Under the pieces are notes generated by a model, which was not told the origin of the DNA, did no database searches, and saw nothing but the letters and a program-made list of their open reading frames with translations. A DNA stretch of 64,000 nucleotides, from the NCBI GenBank assembly GCA_964419605.1, contig CAYQQM010000010.1:17733-81732 (forward strand), in the 5' to 3' direction. A program made the position numbers and the translations under genes. Below, piece by piece: positions 1-9,079 of this stretch. The DNA comes from JABFXX01 sp964419605 (GTDB lineage Bacteria; Myxococcota_A; Polyangia; Haliangiales; Haliangiaceae). Position 1 is the first letter of the stretch; every line of letters starts with the position of its first letter.

Positions 1-308
1 ACGGGCAGCGGCTGGACTGTAACGCAGCGCCCAACCCGAAGCCCAACACGAGTCGCATCGGGTAGCGTAACGATCACCCACGCATCCGCCGATGCTCCCA
101 GGCCCAGCAACTCGCCCAAGTCCCAGCCTGCAATTTCCTGACCTTCAAGCTCGAGCACCCACATCGCCCGGTCAACAGCGCGGGCCCTCGTCTCCTCGGA
201 GCGTCGGATCTGATGGATCACGTCCGCTTCGACTGCCACGACCAGATCACCGCACATCGCCAACAATGCGAGGCGGGAACCGGCGGGGTGGTTGGGTAAG
301 TTGATCAT
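1..308 (-). CDS. CheW-like coupling protein, partial (cut by window start)
   Basis: The ATG at 308 overlaps the stop of the CheA gene by four bases (ATGA), and the frame stays open to base 1, giving about 102 residues without the C-terminus. The visible part has CheW character: an early strand reading LALLAMCGDLVVAVEADVI, then a helix, then a strand reading AMWVLELEGQEIAGWDLGELL, then WVIVTLPDATRVGLRVGRC. That spacing of strands matches the docking half of CheW domains. It would couple a receptor to the CheA encoded just upstream. The position directly after CheA suggests a second, possibly CheA-dedicated coupling protein in the same operon. I cannot see whether more domains follow beyond the window edge. 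Confidence 0.7.
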   Translation of the reverse strand, partial: MINLPNHPAGSRLALLAMCGDLVVAVEADVIHQIRRSEETRARAVDRAMWVLELEGQEIAGWDLGELLGLGASADAWVIVTLPDATRVGLRVGRCVTVQPLP

Positions 309-3300
309 GAGTGTTTCGCCGCTCCACGCACGGCAAGCCGCTCAAGCACCGAGCCCAAGATTTCCGGCGAGAACGGCTTGGTCAAGTATTCGCGCGCTCC
401 CAGATCAATCGCTTGGTCGATATGCTTCTGGCCAGAGCGGCTAGAGATCACGACGACCGGGATCGCTTTGTATGCGGGCAAATACTGCATCTCGCGGATC
501 AATTCATATCCGTGCATCCGCGGCATTTCCAGGTCGGTAAACACCAATGAAAACGACATCGTTCGCAGTTTCTCAAGCGCATCTTGACCGTCGACTGCGG
601 TCACGATTTCGACTCCAAGACCGAGCAGCATGCGCTCTGCCACCTTGCGCACGGATAGCGAGTCGTCGACGAATAGCACCCGCAGCTTGTCCTCTGGCAG
701 CGGCGCAACTTCGGTGACTGCGATCTTGGCCGGCGCTTCCAGTTGCAAGCCGTTTTGTCCCCCTGCCTCGGCAGACTGAGTCGCAGACGAAGCCGACGAT
801 GTAGTGGCAGAGGGCGCAGCCTGTCTTGCGACCACATGGCCACGCACATCTCCGCGTTGATCATCCGCCGCTTCAGCGGCCAATACCCCGGGCACGTCAA
901 AGATGAGCACCAGCTCGCCGTCGCCGCGCTGGGTCGATCCAGAGAACAGTGGGTGACCGTCGAGCAAGTTGCCCAGACTCTTCACCACGATCTCCTCCTG
1001 CCCAACTACTTCATCGGCTTCAATCGCAATCCGCTCTCCGCCCACCATGCACACCACCAGCACGCTCTCGGAACGAGGCGTATCATCTGCAAACATCACG
1101 CGTGTATCGTGAACCGCCATGAGGTGTTCTCCGACCTTGACGCGATTACGCCCAAACGTATCCACCGCTTCCACACCTTCCCGCGTGAGGATCCGCTCGG
1201 CAAACGTGATCGGTAGTGCCAGCGTCACTCCACCACTGCGCACCAGCACCGCTTGCGTAATCGACATCGATAGCGGCAGCGAGATGCGGAACGTTGTTCC
1301 CATGCCCGGCGTTGAGAGGATCTCGATCGAACCGTTCAGGCGATCGATCGCCCTGCGGACTACGTTGCCACCAACGCCCCGTCCTGCAACGTCACCGGTT
1401 GCGGTGGAAGTGCTAATTCCATGCACGAATACCAGCTCGAGGACGCGCGAATCCGACTCCGCCACCGACGCGTCGATAATCCCCTTTTCGACCCCAATCG
1501 CTTTGAGCTTGGCGGTATCGATACCCGCACCGTCGTCAGAGATCTCGAGCACGACTTGGCCCTGGTCCTGCCGCGCCGCCAAGGTCAGCGTTCCTGCAGC
1601 CGGCTTCCCGAGCTGACGGCGCCGGTCCGGCGCCTCGATGCCGTGGGCGACGGCGTTACGCACCATGTGCAGTAGGGGGCCAAACAGCGCATCGGAAATC
1701 GACTTGTCGATTGCCACTTGTTCGCCGCGAACGACAATCTCCACTTCGCGACCCAGCCGCTGCGCCGCATCGCGGACGGGCAGTTGCAAACGCGTGAACA
1801 GTGTGTCCAGCGTGAGCATCCGGGCTTGCGTAATCTCGGTTTGAAGGTCGGCGATAACCGAGCTGAGCGCCTCACTGTCCTCGGTGAGTCTCTGCATCTC
1901 AGTCGCGATCTCGCGCCGCATCTCCGCGATGTCGCTGGTCGCCTCATCTAGCTGACGCGATAGCACGTGGATTTCCTCGTAATGATCGAGTTCCAACGCG
2001 CCGAAGCCGTTTGCAACCACGGGTGCTGCCACGGGTGCTACCACGTCTCGACTCGATCTACGACGACGACCATCGAGGTTGGCGAATTGGGTGGAGGTCG
2101 CAAAATCGTCCACTAGCCGGATCACCACACCTTGGCGATCTTGATCCACGTCCTGAAGATTCTGCATCCGATCGATACGCGCCAAAATTCGCGACCGAGC
2201 CACAACCAGCTCTCCGACCAAGTCGAGCAGGCCGTCGAGGCGGTCAGCCGCGACCCGAATGAACCTTCGTTCTCCAACTCCCTCCGTGCCGGTCGGCAAC
2301 TCGTGTGCGCTCTGAGCGGACTCGGCATCCAAGCCTTTGGACGCGTGAGATGCGTGAGACGCATGCGACGCATGAGACGCCTGCGAAGGCGAAGACTCAT
2401 GCCCACTGCTCCCTCTCCGCGACTCCGCTGCCGAGCTTGCCCATACCGGATCGCTGTCTGCAATCCAAGACGTGGTCGCGGACTGCGCCTTGCCGAGGCT
2501 GGCGAGGCGCGATGTTGTTCGCGCCAAGTCAACCTCGACCAATCCCTGTGATGCCGCGCGGGCGATGTTCGCTCGCAACGAAGCGTGCTCCTCGGAAAGG
2601 ATCCGTACGACTTGTCGCAAATCGGGAATCGTGGAGCTTGCCACGCTTCTCTCGATAAATGCCTCGATGATGTGCAACTGACGCCCCAGCGGCCCCATGC
2701 CGACGGAGTTCGACGCGCCCTTTAGCGTGTGATACATGCGGAACATCGTCGAAAGTTCGGCGTTGGGCCGAGAACTCTTTTCGATCTTCACCAGGATCCG
2801 ATCGAGGTCGTCGAGGAGTGAACTTGACTCTTCGAGGTACACCTCCCACTCCTCGCTGGAAGGTAACGTGACCTTATGGCGAGTGGGCGCGCTCGTTGGT
2901 GCGGCCTGAACCGAGGCCTTCGAGGGCGTTTGCGGCTGCACCATCGAAGCAAATTGCTCGACGAGAGACGCGAGTGCTGTTACATCCACCTTGTCGAGCG
3001 CCTCGCACAGCGTTTGGCCCTTTGCAGCCACAGCCGCCGCTTGAGTTTCGCCGACGATCATCGCCGACCCCTTCAAGCGGTGCAGTACTCGCTCGGCGCG
3101 CGACGCCGCGACACCGCGCGCTTGACCCTTGTTTTCCTGGATCTGTTTCACCAACGCGCGAAGGTCATCGAGGGCCCGACGCGCCTCCTCCCGGAAAATA
3201 CTGCGCGTCTCTTCGTCTTCGCTGTCCAACGCTGCCGATTGAGATGCGGACTGCATCGCCGACGAGGCAGACGATGGGGCCTGAACTGGAGGCACAATCG

Positions 3301-4342
3301 CGATTGCCGGCGGTGCAGCCGCGGCCAGTACTGGCGCGGCTGCCGGTGCCGCGGCCCCTGGGGCGGATGCCGTCGCCCCAGGGGGACTTCCTCCGGCGCG
3401 CCCGAACGTCAATGCAACCAGGTCCTCGACGGATCGCCGCAGTTCAACAACCATCTCCGGCGTGAAGCCTCGTTTATTGATCTCTTCGGTCCGCTTGTGG
3501 AGTTCTCCCGCTCTCTGCGCGACAGCCGTTTGACCCACGCTTGCGGCAGCACCTTTCAGCAAGTGCAGCAACCGAGCGCATTGAACCGCGGCTTCGCGGT
3601 CGGCCGATTCGGCCTCCAAACGCCCCACATAGCCTTTTAGATTGTTAAGCGTTTCGGTCGCTTCCTCCCTGAAAACACCGACCAGCTCGTCTTCGGGCTC
3701 GTCCGGCGCGTTCGTTGCCCCCGGCGCTGAGGTCGGAGCGGTGGCAGCGGCCTCCGGTGCCGCACCGGGCTCATCCCAACCCTCATCCGCACTCGAGGCC
3801 AGCGGCGCCGCCTCTAGTTTTGGAATAGCGGGCAGTTTCCCCGTGGTCGTTGCCGAGGCGGTGGCCGAGGCAGCAGCGGGTTGCGGCGGTGATTCGTCTG
3901 AATCGAGCTTCTGTACTGCGTCTTTCAGTCGCGTCAGAAATGCCGCACCGCGCTTGCCTGCTTCCCCTCCGCGCCCCCCGAGCTCGTGCTCCAAAATGAT
4001 CCTGAGCTCCGAACTTCCATCGAGGCACAGCGACGCGATCCGCTTGAGCCGAGCCGCGTGCTGCTTGATCATCCGAACCGACTCCGCCGCCGATCCCGCC
4101 AGGTCTTCCAGTTGGCGAGCGGTCCCCGACATGCTGTCAAGGCCGATCAAGGCGGACGACCCAGCAATCCCGTGCAACCCTACGACCATTAGGTCGAGCG
4201 GAGCTTGCCACGTACGTTCGGCCGGAAGTGCGACGGTAGCTGTCGAGACAATCGTCTTCGCATTCTTCTCCACATCGGTAAGAAATCGCGAGACGTCGCC
4301 ATGGAACGACTCCCGCACATCTTCGAGGCCGAACGTCGTCAT
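305..4342 (-). CDS. CheA hybrid histidine kinase with four Hpt-type domains and a C-terminal receiver
   Basis: 1345 residues, about twice the length of a simple CheA. Four Hpt-like four-helix segments are visible with candidate phospho-histidines at H57 (LHGIAG, weakest), H260 (HLLKGAA), H421 (HRLKGSA) and H538 (HTLKGAS), separated by Ala/Pro-rich linkers. Residues about 690-860 form the dimerisation region (RLDGLLDLVGELV). The ATPase follows with the N box around LHMVRNAVAHGIE (891-903), DDGAG (936-940) and GRGVGG (987-992). A CheW-like regulatory domain covers about 1030-1160. A receiver lies at about 1220-1340 with acidic DD at 1226-1227 and phospho-acceptor D1270. This architecture is that of ChpA/PixL-type kinases that control type IV pili or surface motility. 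The gene starts one base after the MCP stop. Confidence 0.95.
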   Translation of the reverse strand: MTTFGLEDVRESFHGDVSRFLTDVEKNAKTIVSTATVALPAERTWQAPLDLMVVGLHGIAGSSALIGLDSMSGTARQLEDLAGSAAESVRMIKQHAARLKRIASLCLDGSSELRIILEHELGGRGGEAGKRGAAFLTRLKDAVQKLDSDESPPQPAAASATASATTTGKLPAIPKLEAAPLASSADEGWDEPGAAPEAAATAPTSAPGATNAPDEPEDELVGVFREEATETLNNLKGYVGRLEAESADREAAVQCARLLHLLKGAAASVGQTAVAQRAGELHKRTEEINKRGFTPEMVVELRRSVEDLVALTFGRAGGSPPGATASAPGAAAPAAAPVLAAAAPPAIAIVPPVQAPSSASSAMQSASQSAALDSEDEETRSIFREEARRALDDLRALVKQIQENKGQARGVAASRAERVLHRLKGSAMIVGETQAAAVAAKGQTLCEALDKVDVTALASLVEQFASMVQPQTPSKASVQAAPTSAPTRHKVTLPSSEEWEVYLEESSSLLDDLDRILVKIEKSSRPNAELSTMFRMYHTLKGASNSVGMGPLGRQLHIIEAFIERSVASSTIPDLRQVVRILSEEHASLRANIARAASQGLVEVDLARTTSRLASLGKAQSATTSWIADSDPVWASSAAESRRGSSGHESSPSQASHASHASHASHASKGLDAESAQSAHELPTGTEGVGERRFIRVAADRLDGLLDLVGELVVARSRILARIDRMQNLQDVDQDRQGVVIRLVDDFATSTQFANLDGRRRRSSRDVVAPVAAPVVANGFGALELDHYEEIHVLSRQLDEATSDIAEMRREIATEMQRLTEDSEALSSVIADLQTEITQARMLTLDTLFTRLQLPVRDAAQRLGREVEIVVRGEQVAIDKSISDALFGPLLHMVRNAVAHGIEAPDRRRQLGKPAAGTLTLAARQDQGQVVLEISDDGAGIDTAKLKAIGVEKGIIDASVAESDSRVLELVFVHGISTSTATGDVAGRGVGGNVVRRAIDRLNGSIEILSTPGMGTTFRISLPLSMSITQAVLVRSGGVTLALPITFAERILTREGVEAVDTFGRNRVKVGEHLMAVHDTRVMFADDTPRSESVLVVCMVGGERIAIEADEVVGQEEIVVKSLGNLLDGHPLFSGSTQRGDGELVLIFDVPGVLAAEAADDQRGDVRGHVVARQAAPSATTSSASSATQSAEAGGQNGLQLEAPAKIAVTEVAPLPEDKLRVLFVDDSLSVRKVAERMLLGLGVEIVTAVDGQDALEKLRTMSFSLVFTDLEMPRMHGYELIREMQYLPAYKAIPVVVISSRSGQKHIDQAIDLGAREYLTKPFSPEILGSVLERLAVRGAAKHS
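2339..2380 (-). repeat. 9-bp tandem repeats encoding Ala-Ser-His units inside cheA
   Basis: Residues 655-668 of the CheA hybrid read as about four and a half copies of the tripeptide Ala-Ser-His. At DNA level they are near-identical 9-base units built around GACGCATGC/GAT. They lie in the low-complexity linker between the fourth Hpt domain and the dimerisation domain. In-frame expansion or contraction by slippage would change linker length only. Confidence 0.75.
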
Positions 4343-4343
4343 A

Positions 4344-6635
4344 TTATCGAGCTCCAGTTACGCGGAACTTTGCAATCGACCGGCGGAGCTGATCAGACAG
4401 CCGCACCAAATCGCCCACCGTAGCCACTGTGGCTTCGGCACCTTTCTCCGTATCGGCGGCAATCGCTGATACCGCTTCCATCGTTTTTGCAACCTTCTGC
4501 GCTTGGTCGACCTGCATCTTGGCAACGTTTGAAATCGTCGCCACGAGGCCAGCCGATTGGTCCGAAGCAGCGCGAATCTTGCGCAGCGATTCACCGGCAG
4601 CGCCTACCGTCTGCGACTCGTCTTCCACGACCTGCGTCTGCTGTTCAATCGCTTTGATGGTTTCGTTGGTCTCGGCGGTAATCGCCTTCACCAGCTTCTC
4701 GATGTCTTTCGTTGCACTGGTTGCACGTTCAGCCAGCTTTCGAACTTCGTCGGCGACGACGCGGAAACCGCGACCGTGCTCGCCGGCGCGCGCGGCTTCG
4801 ATGGCGGCGTTAAGTGCAAGCATGTTGGTCTGTTCTGAAATTCGCGAAATCGTTCCGACGATGGAGGTAATTTCCATCGAGCGATCGCCGAGGTTCTTCA
4901 TTTTCTTCGCACCCGATTGCACGTTGGCGCGAAGCGAATCCATACCTTCGATAACGTTCTCTACGACCTTCTCGCCTTCCTGCGCCGTTACGGCGGTGTG
5001 TTTCGTCGCGGTAGAGGCGCCATCGGCGTTTACGCTAACTTCGGAAATCTGCCGCGCGACGTCTGCGACCAGCGCGCGCGCCACACCGACCTCTCGGTTC
5101 TGATTCGTTGCACCCGCGGCCATCTTTTTCGCAACATCCGAAATCGACCGCACCGCGTTTTCGCTGCTCGCGACCTGCTTCGACACTTCGCCGATCAGGC
5201 TCTCTAGCGACTCCAGCAACAGGTTAAAGGCGTCGGCAACGTTGCCGAGAGCACCCGTGGTGGTGACGGCGCGAACCGTTAGATTCCCGTCAGATGCGTC
5301 GGACACGACCCGTAGCAGATCCACGATGTTTTGCTGGATTTGCGTGTTCTCATCTTGCACCCGGCGCTGTAGTTCACGCGCTTCGACGAGAGCGCGGTTA
5401 ATCTCATTAAAGTCAGAAACGATGTTCGCCGTTTCGTCCTTGTTCGCAGTCGTAAACTGCTCTTCGGTACCGCGCACCATGCGCTTGGTCGCTTGACCGA
5501 GAGTCGTCACAAGGTCGGCAATACCGACGTAGAAGCCTGCAAACACGTAGGCCAGCAACAGAATGCCTAACAGCGTGAGTGCTACACCTTGCCGGCGGTC
5601 TTGCTCGTACTTGACCACGCGTTTCTCGATGAGTCCATCGAGTTCTGGGTCGACTGTGCCGTAAAACTTGCCGAGCCGCTCCAGCACCGTAAACCCAGCC
5701 TCAACCAGCGACGAGCTGTTGAGCCCTGCTGCCGCTTGACCCGCTTCAGGCGCAAGCGCTGCGCGGAGATGCGTTGTGCGAATGGTATCGGCTAGCGTTA
5801 GAACCGCGGCTTTGAGACTCAAGAACGGCTCGAGAACGTTCTTCTCCAAGGTGGTACTGTTTCCGAAGTCCTTTGTATTTTTGATCGCGGACTTAATGTT
5901 GACGTTCTCCAAGTCGTCGAGAATGCTGAGGCCCTTGGTCAACGGGCCTACGACCGCATACGCATATTCGACTTTGTCCGGGTTTTGCAGCATCGCATTC
6001 GCGATTTGGCTCACGATATCGGCGGCAAGCGTTGGACCTTTCGCCGTTACCACGTCCATCAACCAGTACGAGTCCAGGTCGGGGTCGAGGACCAGTTTTG
6101 AATAGGTAGCGACATAGTTGGTGACGAGGTCCATCGTTACCGCGGTTGCACTGGCGTGCATTGCACTGATCTCCGCAGCGCTAGCGTTTCCCGCGGCCAG
6201 AACCTTGGCCCACGCAGCTTTGACCTCTTTCCAACGCGCGCTCGTGCGCAACTGCGAGCCGTACTTTTCATCCATGGCGTCGACTTGCTTTTCAAATTGA
6301 GCCGCCTCGTCGACGAGAGCTGCCTCGATCTTGGCCATTTCGCGATTGCCAGTCGCGCGTGCGACCGAGGCCAGCCAGTGACGCCGCTGCCTGTTGAGGT
6401 ACTTGTGCAGCGGCTCGATGTACAAGACACCGATGCGTTCGAGGCGGGCAAATTCAAGGCTGTCCGTCGCCGCGACGTATTGCAACCTGGCCACAACCAA
6501 CTGCGGCACGAGAAGCAACACGCCGATCAACGCAAACTTTGGCAAGAACCGAAGTTTGCTGAGCACGAAGGTCGCTGGTCGAACCACCAACTGGAAAATG
6601 CGTTTCAATTCAGATGTATGTTGCTCGGCAGTCAT
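4344..6635 (-). CDS. Methyl-accepting chemotaxis protein (two-TM receptor)
   Basis: 763 residues. The first membrane segment is at about 33-50 (FALIGVLLLVPQLVVARL) and the second at about 351-371 (VALTLLGILLLAYVFAGFYVG). They frame a periplasmic sensor region of roughly 300 mainly helical residues of no family I can name. A HAMP-like linker follows, with a further helical linker, then the MCP signalling domain with the highly conserved hairpin tip ISEQTNMLALNAAIEAARAG and GFRVVADEVRKLAERA. No CheB/CheR docking pentapeptide is seen at the C-terminus (ends RVTGAR). A clear ribosome binding site (GGAGAGG) precedes the ATG. The gene sits between cheW and cheA and is the PilJ/PixJ position of such operons. 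No methylation enzymes (CheR, CheB) are encoded within the window. Confidence 0.95.
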   Translation of the reverse strand: MTAEQHTSELKRIFQLVVRPATFVLSKLRFLPKFALIGVLLLVPQLVVARLQYVAATDSLEFARLERIGVLYIEPLHKYLNRQRRHWLASVARATGNREMAKIEAALVDEAAQFEKQVDAMDEKYGSQLRTSARWKEVKAAWAKVLAAGNASAAEISAMHASATAVTMDLVTNYVATYSKLVLDPDLDSYWLMDVVTAKGPTLAADIVSQIANAMLQNPDKVEYAYAVVGPLTKGLSILDDLENVNIKSAIKNTKDFGNSTTLEKNVLEPFLSLKAAVLTLADTIRTTHLRAALAPEAGQAAAGLNSSSLVEAGFTVLERLGKFYGTVDPELDGLIEKRVVKYEQDRRQGVALTLLGILLLAYVFAGFYVGIADLVTTLGQATKRMVRGTEEQFTTANKDETANIVSDFNEINRALVEARELQRRVQDENTQIQQNIVDLLRVVSDASDGNLTVRAVTTTGALGNVADAFNLLLESLESLIGEVSKQVASSENAVRSISDVAKKMAAGATNQNREVGVARALVADVARQISEVSVNADGASTATKHTAVTAQEGEKVVENVIEGMDSLRANVQSGAKKMKNLGDRSMEITSIVGTISRISEQTNMLALNAAIEAARAGEHGRGFRVVADEVRKLAERATSATKDIEKLVKAITAETNETIKAIEQQTQVVEDESQTVGAAGESLRKIRAASDQSAGLVATISNVAKMQVDQAQKVAKTMEAVSAIAADTEKGAEATVATVGDLVRLSDQLRRSIAKFRVTGAR

Positions 6636-6666
6636 GTTTTTTCCTCTCCGGTCGTGGACGCGAACG

Positions 6667-7170
6667 TTAAAACTTCAAGCGCTCGATCGAGCGCACAATG
6701 GTAGGTGTGTCGAGAATCGTTATTAAACCGCCATGGTCATCGGGTAAGAAGCCCGCGACCTCAGGAGGTTCGCGGCCACGAACGGCGGGGGTGAAGTTCG
6801 CTTCGTTGAACGGGAAAACGCCAATAACGCGGTCGATCGTCAGTGCGCACAGGGTGCGGTGAGCACGCGCGAGGATCAGTGCCATTCCAGGCTTCGTTCC
6901 CGAATCCAAGCCAAACAAAATCCGCGCGTCGACGAGCGCAAGCGTGGCACCGCGCAACGCAAATGCCCCGATAATGGGGGCCGGGGCTCGAGGTACGGGT
7001 AGCAGTTTCTCTACCGTTACGACCTCGCGAACCAGCGCCACGTCGAGTGCAAACGTCTTTTCGGCGATTGCAAAGCACACCAAGCTGTCGAACCTTGCGG
7101 CAGCAGCCTGGGAACCATCAGACGTCGCGGAGCCAGTCTCGCGCGCGCTTCCTGTGTTGAACTCACTCAT
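6667..7170 (-). CDS. CheW-like coupling protein
   Basis: 167 residues. After an Ala/Ser-rich leader the CheW fold is recognisable: LVCFAIAEKTFALDVALVREV, then the loop LLPVPRAPAPIIGAFALRGATLALVDARILFG, then CALTIDRVIGVF, and a final strand LITILDTPTIV. CheW domains link receptor tips to CheA in hexagonal arrays. It lies directly between CheY and the receptor gene, overlapping the CheY stop by four bases, the PilI/PixI position. The canonical wording of the second strand (G.INLRG..V.V.DLR) is altered to GAFALRGATLALVDAR, which is still a convincing match. Confidence 0.92.
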   Translation of the reverse strand: MSEFNTGSARETGSATSDGSQAAAARFDSLVCFAIAEKTFALDVALVREVVTVEKLLPVPRAPAPIIGAFALRGATLALVDARILFGLDSGTKPGMALILARAHRTLCALTIDRVIGVFPFNEANFTPAVRGREPPEVAGFLPDDHGGLITILDTPTIVRSIERLKF

Positions 7171-7529
7171 GCGCAGTAACGGCGAATGATGTCCTCAATA
7201 CGGCGCTTATCCCAAGGCTTGGCCACGTGATCGGCGGCGCCTTGCTTCTTGCCCCAGAACACGTCGCTTTCGTTTGCCTTCGACGTCACTAGGACCACCG
7301 GTATCCCCGAGGTGTCGGGATCTTTGCTCAGCATCCGACAGGTTGCGAAACCGTCGGTCACTGGCATTACGACGTCGAGAAAGATCAGCGCCGGCTTGTG
7401 CTGTTTGGCCATGGCAAGTCCTTCCTTGCCATCGGAGGCAAGCAGCACGTGGTGCCCTGCCCCGTTCACAACACGAGCAATCAATTCGCGATCAGTTTGG
7501 GCATCATCGACAACAAGAATAGTAGACAC
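7167..7529 (-). CDS. Single-domain CheY-like response regulator
   Basis: 120 residues consisting of one receiver domain. The acidic pair is D8/D9 (ILVVDDAQTDRE), the phospho-acceptor is D52 (IFLDVVMP), the conserved Thr/Ser position is T82 (LVTSK) and the lysine is K104 (AKPW). All catalytic positions are intact. The start is GTG at 7529, fixed by a perfect AGGAGG five bases upstream. It occupies the PilG/PilH or PixH place and is the likely diffusible output of the CheA encoded downstream. Confidence 0.95.
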   Translation of the reverse strand: MSTILVVDDAQTDRELIARVVNGAGHHVLLASDGKEGLAMAKQHKPALIFLDVVMPVTDGFATCRMLSKDPDTSGIPVVLVTSKANESDVFWGKKQGAADHVAKPWDKRRIEDIIRRYCA

Positions 7530-7534
7530 TTCGA

Positions 7535-7540
7535 CCTCCT
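7535..7540 (-). promoter_or_regulatory. Shine-Dalgarno AGGAGG deciding the GTG start of the cheY gene
   Basis: A perfect AGGAGG (plus-strand CCTCCT) lies five bases before the GTG at 7529. It supports the GTG start for a reading frame that has no upstream ATG in range. Confidence 0.8.
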
Positions 7541-7549
7541 GAGTTGTGG

Positions 7550-9079
7550 CTATACAGGCGATAATAACCGTTCGAGTTCATTCACATGTAGCGGTTTCGA
7601 AACAACTTCGTGCACACCTACATTACGCAGCTTTGTAGTCAACGCGGCGTCGGGTATGTCGAGGACACACACGACCGCGATTTCACCTTCACGAATAAGG
7701 GCGGGGAGTTCTCGCTCGAGCACATCGACTGTGAGCGCGGCCGAGCTAAAGACCAGCACGTTGGGCCTGGCGCGACGTGCAGCGACGCCCAAGGGCTCGT
7801 CCGCAGCGAGCTCGATGACTTCGACCGGCTCGGAGCGACTTCCCAATCGCGCCCGCAATGGCGCGATAAAATTGTCGCGATCGTCGTCTCGGATCGCAAT
7901 CGTGCGGACAAATGCGTGGGACGACTGATCGCTGCGGATGAGTTCCGCCGCTGACAGCCGGGCCAACACCGCAGCGACGCGCGACGCGGGCAACTTTACC
8001 CTCGAGATCAACTCGTTTACCGTGGTGCGGCCATTTACGAGGCCGAGCAGGCGCTGCTCCTCCGCTGTGAGTCGTGCACCCGCGAGCTTCTGGGTAAACC
8101 CATCCGTCCGATCGTAGACCTGATCCAAGCGAATCGAGCTGTGCGGTTCAGCCGCGCGCCGACCGTGGTCAAGAGCAATCGCGGTTAGCGATACATGTCG
8201 GCCAAACGCTTCAACGAAGTCCGGCAACGAAGACAGCGATTGCCAAGCAAACCGCCCGGAAGGCGAAGCCAAAAGCTCCCCGACCCGTTGCGCGCTCAGT
8301 GACTGCAGCGCCTGTGGAAGTTCACTGGTGGATGTAATACCGGCCTCCGCTAAAACAATCTCGACCGGTTTTCCAATTTGTTGTGCCTGTGTAACCCGTT
8401 CTCGGAGCGCAGGCGTTAAACGCTCGCCCAGTGTGGTGGAAAGGGCTGTCCAATCGAGGGCCGAACGACTGCACAGCACGATGTCGCCGCGCCTCAGCCA
8501 TACCCTTACGGTGTCGCTGTGATCCACCGTCAAAATCCCCGATGCGCGAGCCGCAGTGAGCAGGCGAAAGATTTCGAGCAGCGGGATGTGGGAGAGGTCT
8601 CCCTGAAGCACCAACTGGCCGGCTCCCGCCTCTGGGCTCGCCACGTCAGAGCGTAGGATCAACGACGGAGCTTCCGGTGGTGGGGGCGCAGCCTGTGGTT
8701 TTTGTCCGCCGCGAATCGCGCTCTCCAGCCGATCCCGAATCTCTGTGGCGGTAAATGGCTTGCCGACGAAGTCGACCACTGTCGTGAACTGACGAAAGTC
8801 CTCGAGCACACCCCGATCATTGGCCGACATGACGACCACCGGGACGCTGGACGTTGTGGTGTCGTCGCGTAGACGCTTGCACACGTCGGCGCTGCGCAAA
8901 TCCGGTAGCAAATAGTCGAGCAGAATCACATCAGGCCGACTCGATTTAGCTCGCGAAACACCTTCGAGGCCGCTCGCCGCAAACTCGACAGCACAACCAC
9001 TGCCGCGCATGGCAATCTCCACGAGCTTGCGCAGCGTAGTGCTATCGTCGATGACGAGAATTCGCGAGCCGGTCATCAT
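7550..9079 (-). CDS. Receiver-PATAN (DUF4388-like) response regulator with degenerate C-terminal receiver
   Basis: The frame is open further upstream, but that extension is a shadow of the preceding gene. The ATG at 9079 overlaps the previous stop (ATGA) and gives 509 residues starting MMTGSRILVIDDS. The N-terminal receiver has DD at 11-12, phospho-acceptor D55 (LLDYLLPD) and a lysine in GKPF. Residues about 145-350 match the PATAN/DUF4388 type (LVLQGDLSHIPLLEIFRLL, ASGILTVDHSDTVRVWLRRGDIVLC), followed by a winged-helix-like part (GLVNGRTTVNELISRV). The last about 120 residues resemble a receiver fold that has lost its acceptor (PNVLVFSSAAL), ending VSKPLHVNELERLL. PATAN regulators are used in cyanobacterial phototaxis and in myxobacterial motility circuits. 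Confidence 0.85.
   Translation of the reverse strand: MMTGSRILVIDDSTTLRKLVEIAMRGSGCAVEFAASGLEGVSRAKSSRPDVILLDYLLPDLRSADVCKRLRDDTTTSSVPVVVMSANDRGVLEDFRQFTTVVDFVGKPFTATEIRDRLESAIRGGQKPQAAPPPPEAPSLILRSDVASPEAGAGQLVLQGDLSHIPLLEIFRLLTAARASGILTVDHSDTVRVWLRRGDIVLCSRSALDWTALSTTLGERLTPALRERVTQAQQIGKPVEIVLAEAGITSTSELPQALQSLSAQRVGELLASPSGRFAWQSLSSLPDFVEAFGRHVSLTAIALDHGRRAAEPHSSIRLDQVYDRTDGFTQKLAGARLTAEEQRLLGLVNGRTTVNELISRVKLPASRVAAVLARLSAAELIRSDQSSHAFVRTIAIRDDDRDNFIAPLRARLGSRSEPVEVIELAADEPLGVAARRARPNVLVFSSAALTVDVLERELPALIREGEIAVVCVLDIPDAALTTKLRNVGVHEVVSKPLHVNELERLLSPV

Noticed and set aside
3642..4469. 275-codon plus-strand open frame across cheA
   Set aside because: It is antisense to the Hpt part of cheA, is Ser/Ala/Arg-rich without a domain, and arises from the codon bias of the real gene.
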